64,000 bases of DNA from an uncultured Cellvibrionales bacterium (lineage in GTDB: Bacteria; Pseudomonadota; Gammaproteobacteria; Pseudomonadales; Cellvibrionaceae), in the NCBI GenBank assembly GCA_913050115.1, contig CAJWZU010000002.1, positions 1 to 64,000 on the forward strand. The letters run 5' to 3'. Position numbers and translations under genes: made by a program. Under the pieces are notes generated by a model, which was not told the DNA's origin, made no database searches, and worked only from the letters and a program-made list of their open reading frames with translations. Of this stretch, positions 39,717 to 48,041 are shown piece by piece. The number at the start of each line of letters is the position of its first letter. Position 1 is the first letter of the stretch.

Positions 39717-40373
39717 GTGAGTCTGTTTAACGAAGCTGAACTGCAAGCCATTAATGCCAAGCTAAAAGACGCCAGCGCCGAAGACATTATTCAGTGGGCG
39801 CTAGATTTAAAGCGCAAGACCCTTGTCACCACTAACTTTCGTCCACTTGAGGGCGTAATCCTACACTGTATTAACAAGCTTGATAGCAGTGTGCCCGTGA
39901 TCTGCATCGACCACGGTTATAACACCGAAAAAACCTATCAAGTGGGCGCGGCCATCACCAAGGCGCTGCAGCTGGATATGCATTACTACACCCCAAAGGT
40001 CACCGCTGCCCGCCGCGCCGCCACCCTTGGCGGTGTGCCTAGTATTGACGATGCAGCCGCACACGATGTCTTTACTGAAGAAGTTAAGCTCGAGCCATTT
40101 TCCCGCGCCATGGCAGAGTTTCAGCCTGAAGTATGGTTTACCGCCATTCGCGCAGAACAGACCGCCTTTCGTGCCGATATGGAAGCCATCAGTCAGGACA
40201 GTCGCACCGGAGTTATTAAGGTTGCACCTTTTCTGTCTTGGACTGAGTTGGATATGGAGGAATATCTCTATAACAACGATCTGGACTTCGAGGAGGGGTA
40301 TGATGATGCCAGCTATAATGACCCGACTAAGGCACTAGCTAATCGTGAATGCGGTTTGCATACTGGGAAGTAA
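39717..40373 (+). CDS. cysH: Phosphoadenylylsulfate (PAPS) reductase
   Basis: 218 residues; reduces PAPS (or APS) to sulfite in assimilatory sulfate reduction. C-terminal catalytic motif ECGLH (Cys212) and the CIDHGYNTEKTY phosphate-binding region. There are no CC...CxxC motifs for an iron-sulfur cluster, so it is the PAPS type. GTG start at 39717 with AAGGGA upstream. Ended by a terminator. Confidence 0.93.
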   Translation: MSLFNEAELQAINAKLKDASAEDIIQWALDLKRKTLVTTNFRPLEGVILHCINKLDSSVPVICIDHGYNTEKTYQVGAAITKALQLDMHYYTPKVTAARRAATLGGVPSIDDAAAHDVFTEEVKLEPFSRAMAEFQPEVWFTAIRAEQTAFRADMEAISQDSRTGVIKVAPFLSWTELDMEEYLYNNDLDFEEGYDDASYNDPTKALANRECGLHTGK

Positions 40374-40395
40374 CGCCTAACTTTTTCAGGCTAGC

Positions 40396-40431
40396 AAAGC
40401 CCAGCTGAATGTTATTCAACTGGGCTTTTTT
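40396..40431 (+). terminator. Terminator of cysH
   Basis: AAGCCCAG..TGAAT / ATTCA..CTGGGCTT stem with a short GTT loop, then a run of T. Confidence 0.85.
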
Positions 40432-40639
40432 GTGGATTCGTTTTAGCTTGGCTTTGGTGTCCGGTTGTTGCTAAGTGGCTGGCCAATAGTTGCCACTTAG
40501 TAGTGTTTAAGGGCTTGTTGCAGTCTGTGTGTGGGGGTGAGAATATTACTTTCATTTAGCGGCTCAGAGTCAGCAAGATAACGTTACTAACCTCTATGAA
40601 TCTGATAGCTAATCAATTTCAAAAAATAAGGATACTACT

Positions 40640-41473
40640 ATGTTAAAAATAGTTGCCTCGCTCTGTTTTTTAGTTGGCGGATCTAATCTCTTAATGGCTG
40701 CAGACAATACGATTAACAATGTATTGGAAAAAGCGGCTAATGGCAGCCATCGCAGTGTGCAAAATATAAATCGCAACTCGTTTCGTCATCCGGTGGAGAC
40801 GCTAATGTTTCTGGGACTGGAAAAAGGCATGACAGTAATAGAAATCAGCCCAGGCGGACTGTGGTATACCGAAATACTGGCGCCGGCCTTAAAGGATAAT
40901 GGCCAATTAATTGCCGCAGGTTACGATGCTTCGGTAAAGGGCCAACCAGCTTATCGCTATAAACAACAAAAGGCTATGGAGGCTCGTTTTGTCGAACAAG
41001 CGGATATTTTTGGCGAAGTGAAGATTGCCAAATTTTCGCCTCCTCAGAGTATTCAGTTAGGAGGGGCTGCTTCGGCCGATATGGTAGTGACCTTTCGTAA
41101 TACTCATGGTTGGGTGCGTGATGGCATAGATAGCATCAATTACAAGGCATTTTATGAGGTACTCGCCCCAGGAGGCATACTCGGTGTGGTTCAACACCGT
41201 GCGGTGGTAACCCATGACAACTTCACGGGTTACTTGCCCGAGGAGCAGCTAATCAACGCGGCTGAAACAGCTGGCTTTGTATTGGAGGCCCGATCTGAAA
41301 TAAATGCCAACTCGAAAGATACTCGAGACCATCCAAAAGGCGTTTGGACTCTGCCGCCATCACTGCGCCTAGGAGATGTTGATCGCGAAAAATATCTGGA
41401 GATTGGTGAAAGTGATCGAATGACCCTGCGCTTTCGCAAGCCCCTAAAGACTGTCGAAAATAGTAGTTTGTAA
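40640..41473 (+). CDS. Exported methyltransferase-like protein
   Basis: 277 residues with a signal peptide (MLKIVASLCFLVGGSNLLMA). The mature part is of the predicted-methyltransferase type COG4798: NSFRHPVETLMFLGL, then a SAM-like glycine region VIEISPGGLWYTEIL, and APGGILGVVQHR. Export of a SAM-dependent fold is odd, because SAM is not expected in the periplasm, yet many members of this family have such signals. Substrate unknown. Single gene. Confidence 0.8.
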   Translation: MLKIVASLCFLVGGSNLLMAADNTINNVLEKAANGSHRSVQNINRNSFRHPVETLMFLGLEKGMTVIEISPGGLWYTEILAPALKDNGQLIAAGYDASVKGQPAYRYKQQKAMEARFVEQADIFGEVKIAKFSPPQSIQLGGAASADMVVTFRNTHGWVRDGIDSINYKAFYEVLAPGGILGVVQHRAVVTHDNFTGYLPEEQLINAAETAGFVLEARSEINANSKDTRDHPKGVWTLPPSLRLGDVDREKYLEIGESDRMTLRFRKPLKTVENSSL

Positions 41474-41959
41474 CAATGTGAGTCGACCACAAAGATCTTA
41501 GAACAGCGGCCGGGCAACATACATTGAACGGCTGCAATGCCCATTATCGAGATCAATATATTTTGGAGCATGTTCGAGAATAGTCACCCATTGCCTCGCT
41601 GGTACAGGCCTTAATCAATAAGGCTGTTCATCGACGCCTGTTATATTTGCAGCCGGCTAACAATCTGTTCCGGCAATGGGCGCACACTAATAGATCTGCC
41701 GCTTTTGGCTCGTCAACAAAGTGGCATGGGTATGCAACTTGCTGCAGGCTCAATGTCTTTAGTCTCGCTTGAGTTACCCCGCAGTTATTGCGGCCGTAAG
41801 TGGCTACATAAAGATTGCTGTGCAGGGGTTGTAAGCTCAGGTCGATTATCGCTGGCCATTTTTTTACAGTCCACAGCTGAGTCGAGCGATAAATAATAGG
41901 TGTTTCACTCATGCTATCTTAGCCGTTGTCGATACTTTCATAGCCTAAAATAGCGTCAT
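41474..41959. other. Intergenic stretch between two convergent genes
   Basis: About 490 bases. A minus-strand frame from an ATG at 41912 to 41628 (94 codons) has no clear ribosome site and no recognisable family, so I do not call it. Nothing else seen. Confidence 0.35.
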
Positions 41960-41987
41960 AAAAAAGGCCCGCTGTTTGTGCGGGCCC
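41960..41987 (-). terminator. Terminator of the TonB-dependent receptor gene
   Basis: On the minus strand GGCCCGC/GCGGGCC with a seven-base loop and a run of six T, about 28 bases after the stop. Confidence 0.85.
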
Positions 41988-42014
41988 ATCGTTGCTGCTG
42001 TATTTTTGGTCAGA

Positions 42015-44162
42015 TTAAAATTCAACGTCTATGCGGGCATAGGCGTTGCGGCCATAGCCTGGCAGATGTTCACCCTTGGCAATATCGGCATTGCCACTGA
42101 CGCGGTTGGTGCCCGCAAGGTGCTCGCTATAGTATCGGTCCAGCGCATTGTCGACCCCAAAGCCCAAACGGGTGCCGCTGTTAAGTTGCCATTGCCCGCG
42201 TAGATTGAGCACGCCGTAGCCGCTGCTCGCCTGCTCGCGATTGTAGCTGGAGACCTGGCTCTGCTCATCATAGACCACGCCTTCGACACTTATACCCCAC
42301 TGAGCGCCCGCGTAGTTAAGCGCCAAACTGCCATTAAATGGCGCAATTCTGTAGAGATTGTCTTTTGCATCGCTGTCGACTCGTTGGCCGCGCACGTAAT
42401 TCACCAGTCCACTCAGGGACCAATTGTTGTCTAGGCGGTAACGCCAGTCCATGTCGAAGCCATATAACTCGGCATCGACATTGTTAAACTGCAGTGGTGC
42501 CGCATTCGATGTGCTATTCATGGTATTCATCATTGCGACAAAAGCGTTGGCGTTGCCGTCGCCCGTTACCGTGCCCTGTATATAGTCAGTAACCTCGCGA
42601 TAAAAAACTCTTGGCGACAGGGTTAAGTCCTGTCCGTCAAAGTCAAAACCCAGCTCCAGTTCGTGTGCCACTTCGGCCTTTAGCTCAAGATTGCCAGTGT
42701 AGGTGCGGCCGTCTGCGAGGCCGGCTGTGGCCTGCAGTGGCAGCCATAAATAGCGCTCCTGATAAGACGCCGAACGTGATTTTCGTGCCAGGCCGGCATA
42801 GAGTGTGGTGACATCTGATGTTGGCAGGTAGGCCTTGGCGACCCAGTCTATGTTGTTGTCCTGCTGGCTGCGGTCGGCGCTGTTAAAGGTATCGCGCATG
42901 CGCATGCCAGGCCCTGGCATCATAGTGGTCATCATCGGCATGCCCATGCCTGAACTCATGCCCGACATCGCCATCATCATTCGTGCTGGTGTGCCATCGA
43001 CTTCACCGGCATCCATGACCACGCGATTAGCGCGCAGGCCCAGCTCGGTTTCCAAACCATTGCTGAACTCGTATTGATGTTCGACAAAAGCGCCGAATAT
43101 TTCGCGCTCAGCATCGTTAAAATTAACTACAAAAAAGTTGGAATTGTTAATGTTGTCAATGTTTGAATCATGAGTTTCTAGATGGCCGTCGAGGCCTATC
43201 TTCCAATTGCCGGTGGCAATATCAAATTTAAAGCCTCGGTTATTACCTTCGGCGATATTTTGTCGATACATCCCTTTTGCCATTGGCGCTTGGCGCAGAT
43301 GAAAGTTTGTCATACCGTGCAGGATGTTGCTGCCATAAATACGTAGGTTGGCGGCTAATTCGCCGCTGTCGAAGGCATAGTGGGCGCTGGCGAGGTCGGC
43401 GTCTATATAGTCTATGTCCATTGGCAGGGCCGGTGTGCCGGTGTCGTCGGTCTGGTTGCTGCCTAAATCAAACTGCAGGCTGTGGTTGCCAAAGCGTAGG
43501 CCATAGCCGAGGTCAAAGCGCTGACGTTTATATTCAGAGGGTTCTACTTTACTGCCTGAGCCGCCGCTAAAGTTTGCGTCATCACCTTGTTCGGTCAGTG
43601 CCGACAGTTTGAATTTATGACTGTGGTTGGCAACTACCAGTGTCGCGGAGCCGAGTGAACCGCGGTTAACTGACTGGCCGCCGGCACGCAGGCGCGCACT
43701 CACTGCAAAATCATTGGATTCGCTAAAGTCGCCACTCCATGTAGTGGCGTTAATTGCGCCGCCGATAGTTTCTTGCCCAGCGCTCACTGGCGCTATGCCG
43801 CGCGTCACCTCTAATGATTCGAGTTGTGCCGCCGGTGCATACGATAGCGGCGGGTCCATCCAATTAGGGCCGCCAGAGCTGAGGGTAGAGCCGTTAACAG
43901 TGACCTTGATACGGTCGCCGAACATGCCGCGGTACTGAGGTATGCCGGTTAAGGGGCCGTTGCCATTGACGTTGGCGCCAGGCGCCTTTTTCAGCAGTTG
44001 GGCCGCATCGGCAGTGATCTCGACTGTTTCGGCAAGCTGGATGGTGCGGTTGTCGCGACTGCCTATGACCAGCAATTCCTCTTGCAGAGCAGTGTCGGCG
44101 GCTATAGATGCTGTTACTGGAATTTGAGCGGCGATTAATGCGGCTAGTAATTGGCGTTTCAT
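42015..44162 (-). CDS. TonB-dependent outer-membrane receptor, OprC/NosA-like, with Met-rich loop
   Basis: 715 residues. Signal peptide (about 1-22), plug domain with IPQYRGMFGDRI and GGPNWMDPP, which resemble the plug of copper receptors OprC/NosA (FRGMFGSR.. and PNRMDPP), then a 22-strand barrel ending in Phe (RIDVEF). Residues about 393-424 form a loop with some fifteen Met in about thirty residues, separated by Ser, Gly and Pro, as in copper-binding methionine motifs. Copper (or another soft metal) uptake is therefore the best guess. A dyad stands 63-81 bases before the start. Confidence 0.85.
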   Translation of the reverse strand: MKRQLLAALIAAQIPVTASIAADTALQEELLVIGSRDNRTIQLAETVEITADAAQLLKKAPGANVNGNGPLTGIPQYRGMFGDRIKVTVNGSTLSSGGPNWMDPPLSYAPAAQLESLEVTRGIAPVSAGQETIGGAINATTWSGDFSESNDFAVSARLRAGGQSVNRGSLGSATLVVANHSHKFKLSALTEQGDDANFSGGSGSKVEPSEYKRQRFDLGYGLRFGNHSLQFDLGSNQTDDTGTPALPMDIDYIDADLASAHYAFDSGELAANLRIYGSNILHGMTNFHLRQAPMAKGMYRQNIAEGNNRGFKFDIATGNWKIGLDGHLETHDSNIDNINNSNFFVVNFNDAEREIFGAFVEHQYEFSNGLETELGLRANRVVMDAGEVDGTPARMMMAMSGMSSGMGMPMMTTMMPGPGMRMRDTFNSADRSQQDNNIDWVAKAYLPTSDVTTLYAGLARKSRSASYQERYLWLPLQATAGLADGRTYTGNLELKAEVAHELELGFDFDGQDLTLSPRVFYREVTDYIQGTVTGDGNANAFVAMMNTMNSTSNAAPLQFNNVDAELYGFDMDWRYRLDNNWSLSGLVNYVRGQRVDSDAKDNLYRIAPFNGSLALNYAGAQWGISVEGVVYDEQSQVSSYNREQASSGYGVLNLRGQWQLNSGTRLGFGVDNALDRYYSEHLAGTNRVSGNADIAKGEHLPGYGRNAYARIDVEF

Positions 44163-44224
44163 GGGAGCCCCGATGGTAAAGAGATTATCTACCAGGGATC
44201 TTACTACCTATATTGTCTCTGCGG

Positions 44225-44243
44225 ATGTGACATATTGTCGCAT
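44225..44243. promoter_or_regulatory. Candidate operator before the TonB-dependent receptor gene
   Basis: Near-perfect dyad ATGTGACA-TAT-TGTCGCAT (7 of 8 positions symmetrical), 63-81 bases before the start codon, where a metal or redox regulator could bind. I do not recognise the regulator family. Confidence 0.4.
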
Positions 44244-44253
44244 ATGCTCAAGG

Positions 44254-44420
44254 ATTAACGGCATACCCAGAGACACAAGTGAAGCGGTGACATAGATGTT
44301 CTGGGTCAGAAATCTCTTGCAGTTATGGCATTCGAGCCATCTTTGACTCTTAGCTTCGGTGCCCAAGTATTAACGGTATACCAAGGGTACAGGTGCAGCA
44401 CCGATGTTATGGGTTAAAAC
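44254..44420. repeat. Imperfect direct repeat in the receptor upstream region
   Basis: A segment of about 55 bases at 44254-44310 (ATTAACGGCATACCCAGAG ..) recurs, clearly diverged, at 44369-44420 (ATTAACGGTATACCAAGGG ..), 115 bases away. No coding sense seen; the rest of the gap to 44611 shows nothing that I recognise. Confidence 0.4.
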
Positions 44421-44611
44421 AAATACCTCAATGCATGCTCTGCGGTACTTGCTTCTGCATCGCCAAAAACGCCTACTTTTGGTTGTTTAGTAAGTCGCGT
44501 CGACGGTAGCGATTCGTTGCCTAAAGGTGCCTAGTCTTGGTATTTAACTATTCTGCATCTGTGTAAGGATGCATTGTTCACTTACCCCCATGACCTTAAA
44601 ACTAATCGAAT

Positions 44612-45373
44612 TCATTTGTGTAAATCGAGTTGTTTGTATTGCTGCCACAGCAAATATCCGCCCCAAACGATGGCGCTGGTCATCAGGATTGAGCCAATAA
44701 GAAACGCCGTTTGCGCTATGCCTTGGGCGCTACCAAGGCTGTCGGTCATGGTTAACAGGTTTCCCCAATCGTGGGCCGCCTCGCCCATGCCGCGAATCAG
44801 CGGAATAGCCCGATAGGGTGCGTCGGCAATATAGGGGGAAAGATCGATAAAACTCTGGCCGCACCACCACAGCATAATGGCGGCAGCAAAGTTGTCGCAG
44901 CGCTGTATGCTAAAAGCCAGCATTAACCCCAGCGGCATCAATACCTGAAATAGGCTGCCGCCAAGTATGGCCATAAAGCGACCAAAAGGGCTGAACAATA
45001 CATGGCCGAATTCGTGAAATGGCAGGATAGCATTATGTAAAAAAGAACCGCCGATACTCTGCCAGTCGATACCGCCAAGAATAAATGAGGCGCCCCAGAG
45101 CGCGAAAATTGCCAAGAGTGCAGCGCGACTATAAATATCGGTGGTATTAATGTCCTGCGGCAAAGCCAAAAATTGTTGCTGCAGTTTTTGAACCAGAGAT
45201 AATCTCGCCGCCTTAACTACTGGCTTGTGACGGGTAGCGTGAAGCTGGTTGTTACCCTCTTGGCGACTAAGCCACTTATCCACGGCGATACCGCATTGGG
45301 GGCAGATACCCGTCATAGTCGAGTGATCGCTGGTCTGGCGCACATAGCCGCACTTGGGGCAGGGGCTAGTCAC
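44612..45373 (-). CDS. Zinc-ribbon membrane protein with HEFGH motif
   Basis: 253 residues. The N-terminus has two CPxCG knuckles (CPKCG and CPQCG), a zinc ribbon; about five membrane helices follow, the second of which ends in HEFGH, the HExxH-type motif of membrane metallopeptidases (M50-like), and LSPYIAD could supply the third ligand. The true M50 NPDG motif is not seen, so protease activity is a hypothesis. Its start overlaps the end of the gene before it by 8 bases, so the two form an operon. Confidence 0.7.
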   Translation of the reverse strand: MTSPCPKCGYVRQTSDHSTMTGICPQCGIAVDKWLSRQEGNNQLHATRHKPVVKAARLSLVQKLQQQFLALPQDINTTDIYSRAALLAIFALWGASFILGGIDWQSIGGSFLHNAILPFHEFGHVLFSPFGRFMAILGGSLFQVLMPLGLMLAFSIQRCDNFAAAIMLWWCGQSFIDLSPYIADAPYRAIPLIRGMGEAAHDWGNLLTMTDSLGSAQGIAQTAFLIGSILMTSAIVWGGYLLWQQYKQLDLHK

Positions 45374-46160
45374 TTAACGGCTCCTGAACAATACAGCTCT
45401 CATCCACCGGTGCTTTACCTTCTTTAAGTTGGCGACCGTATTGCAGTTGCAAAATATTGATCTTCTGCCAAATCTTTCGGCTTAAGCTATTGGTCAAATC
45501 CTCGACGTCGTTGACAGCTTTAACCAGCTCTGTTTCGGGTAAATTCTGCGAGAAAATAGCGGCGATTTTTCCTAGTATTGATAGTAATTCATTGCAGTAG
45601 TCCAAGTAGCGGTTGAGCTGATAGGGGGTCATGCCGCGCTCGGGAGATGATGCGGTATCGATCTTCTCGCCTATTTCGGTGGGGTCTTTGGTGAGCTGGT
45701 GCATGTCGATAACATGGGCCAGTGCACGCAGCTCATTAATCGATTTTAACGCGCGTGCGCGTTTCAGGCGGGCCTCTAAAGTCAGCAAAAAAAACAGCGC
45801 CGCCCCGACCAGTATCACTTCGTTAAGAATGGTCTCAGAGATACTCACAATTTCACTGGTTTTAAAGTGGCTACTGCTCAAATCTACAGCGTAAATACTG
45901 AAGCAGACTAAGCCAATACCTAACACTATTACTAGCGCGATTAAACCGCGCAACCAGTGATTGGGCTGTGCAATACGGCTGAGTTTGTCGGTGCTTTCTG
46001 CACACACTAGTTCCAGTTCGTGGCTGACTTTGGCAAGACCAGAGTTGGGGAAACGTTCAGCGATGCGCTGAGTCAAAGTACCAAGGGTACTGTGCACTCG
46101 GCTGAGGGTGATTTTTCGGTACTGTTGTTCTTCTTCTTGTTGCTGCTGATTGAAGGACAT
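45366..46160 (-). CDS. Membrane protein with coiled-coil-like ends, function unknown
   Basis: 264 residues. Two membrane helices (about 87-110 and 130-150) divide a Gln/Glu-rich N-terminal cytosolic segment from a helical C-terminal region (about 150-250). No named family recognised. First gene of a two-gene operon with the zinc-ribbon/HEFGH protein, whose start it overlaps. Confidence 0.65.
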   Translation of the reverse strand: MSFNQQQQEEEQQYRKITLSRVHSTLGTLTQRIAERFPNSGLAKVSHELELVCAESTDKLSRIAQPNHWLRGLIALVIVLGIGLVCFSIYAVDLSSSHFKTSEIVSISETILNEVILVGAALFFLLTLEARLKRARALKSINELRALAHVIDMHQLTKDPTEIGEKIDTASSPERGMTPYQLNRYLDYCNELLSILGKIAAIFSQNLPETELVKAVNDVEDLTNSLSRKIWQKINILQLQYGRQLKEGKAPVDESCIVQEPLSD

Positions 46161-46749
46161 CTCTAATCTCGGTATCTTTGGCCCAAAGATGAATTGAGCG
46201 GCTTCTGTGCATGCCGCCCATTACTGTATTCTGGATAATTAGCGCTTTTAATAGTCTCGGTAGTTGTCATTCACTAGCATTATTATTTCAGCATAATATT
46301 GTGACTGTAAAAATAATACAGTAATTAGCGGCCAGCACACCACATTGTAGTGCCATTGTTGTACAAGCAAAGTCCACTAATGGGACAACTCGTACGGCGC
46401 GCAGATAATATCCAACTCAATAGGCGTTACTGCAGGTCGTGTAGAGGAATCGCGCTGTCAGTCAAGGTGCCTGCGCCGGTGTTGGCAAAGTCCGCCAAGT
46501 CCAAGCCGGCAGTTAGTATTAGACGTTTAGTACTTGTGTCAGCTAACAGCTGTTATCGTTATTGTTAGCTTTAAAGCGCTAGCGCCGAGGTTTTTGTTAA
46601 TCACTCAACAGAGATGAGCTTTAAGCCTTCATGCATTATACTCGGTTGTTTTTTGCGATAAAAACAAGGTCGTCAGTCCGTTGATCCACCGCCATGTATG
46701 GTTGTCGATAGACTTAATGCTCATTGGGGTAAAGACAATAAGGTTATGA
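46161..46749. other. Intergenic stretch between divergent genes
   Basis: About 590 bases holding the promoters of both the leftward membrane-protein operon and the rightward diguanylate cyclase gene. No reading frame with a ribosome site and no RNA structure recognised. Confidence 0.4.
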
Positions 46750-48021
46750 ATGCTTAAATTGACAGAGAGGCGAGAGGTCTTCGCAGTACTGGCACTGCTA
46801 CTGATTAGCGCGGTGATCATAGTGCTGCAATATTTTTATCTCGAGCGCTCGCTGGTCATTGATAGTCGCAGTGCGCTGCGGGCAGAGGTGCGTGACGATC
46901 GGCCTTTTAACGGCGCTTCGGTATCCGCTATTCGCCAAGATCAACGCGGCTTGGAGATGTCCTGCGACCTTATTAAAAGCGATTTCGCCTGGCCCTATTG
47001 CGAAGTGGTTATCGACCTCAGTCGTGGCGAACTCGACGGTGTGATGCAGGGGGTGAATTTAACCGATTTCGATCGTGTCGGCCTATGGCTTCAGCAGGGC
47101 GATAAAATACAACCTAGCATACGTTTTCAGATACATAACTTTAACCCTATCTACTCCAAAATGGGTGAGCGCGAAACCTATAAGTACCACGCTGTGGAGT
47201 TCTATCAAGAGTTTAATACCTATCCGCTATGGATCGATTTAAAGAGTTTTCATGTACCAACCTGGTGGCTGACACTACACCAATTATCGCTCAATAATGT
47301 AGCTGTTGATCTCTCTAATATCGTTACTTTGGGCTTTGTCACTGGCAGCCGAGTTGAACCCGCTAACTATCAGCTGACTATTGAGCGAATAGAGTTTCGC
47401 GGTAAACTTTTTGAGTCGGCCAGTGTGTTTATGTTGCTGATCGGCATTTGGGCTTTGGCGGCGGTGGTATTCTTGTCACAGCGCTTTACTTTGGCGCGAA
47501 AGGATCTCGCTCAGGTCAAACGGCAAAAGCAAGTTTGGGAGAAAAAAGCGACGTTGGACCCGCTCACCGGGGCGGTCAACCGCATTGGTGCCCACAAAGC
47601 TTTTGCCAAGCAAATATACAGCGCTAATAAAAGTGACGATTTCAGTATAATTTTTATGGATATCGATCATTTTAAACGTATCAATGATTCCCTCGGCCAC
47701 GGTGTCGGTGATAAAGTTCTCAAGCAGTTTGTGCAGTTGTTGCGCAAAAATATTCGCGACAGCGATATGATTGTGCGCTGGGGCGGTGAGGAATTTATGC
47801 TCATCTGTCACAACACCGCATTGAGTCCAGCGGTGCGTTTAGCCGAAAAATTGCGTGCGGTAATTCAGGCTGAATCCTGGTCTGAGGCAGTGGTTATGAC
47901 CTCCAGTTTTGGGGTCGCGCAAATGCGAGATGAATCACTTGAGAATTTTATTGAACGGGCCGATCAGGCGTTATATGGCGCTAAAAATAATGGCCGCAAC
48001 TGTGTTGTTCCTGCACCTTAA
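46750..48021 (+). CDS. Membrane diguanylate cyclase with periplasmic sensor domain
   Basis: 423 residues. Makes the second messenger c-di-GMP. Membrane helix about 11-30, a periplasmic beta-rich domain of about 190 residues, second helix about 223-242, short linker, GGDEF domain with active-site GGEEF (from Gly345) and an intact inhibitory site RDSD five residues ahead. The periplasmic part looks like a carbohydrate-binding-type beta sandwich, but I do not recognise it. 20 bases before the transglutaminase-like gene, so probably co-transcribed. Confidence 0.9.
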   Translation: MLKLTERREVFAVLALLLISAVIIVLQYFYLERSLVIDSRSALRAEVRDDRPFNGASVSAIRQDQRGLEMSCDLIKSDFAWPYCEVVIDLSRGELDGVMQGVNLTDFDRVGLWLQQGDKIQPSIRFQIHNFNPIYSKMGERETYKYHAVEFYQEFNTYPLWIDLKSFHVPTWWLTLHQLSLNNVAVDLSNIVTLGFVTGSRVEPANYQLTIERIEFRGKLFESASVFMLLIGIWALAAVVFLSQRFTLARKDLAQVKRQKQVWEKKATLDPLTGAVNRIGAHKAFAKQIYSANKSDDFSIIFMDIDHFKRINDSLGHGVGDKVLKQFVQLLRKNIRDSDMIVRWGGEEFMLICHNTALSPAVRLAEKLRAVIQAESWSEAVVMTSSFGVAQMRDESLENFIERADQALYGAKNNGRNCVVPAP

Positions 48022-48041
48022 ACCGTCGCAGTCATTAGTGT

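Noticed and set aside
41628-41912. 94-codon minus-strand frame with ATG start
   Set aside because: No convincing ribosome site, odd Arg/Cys-rich end, no recognised family; kept only as a remark.
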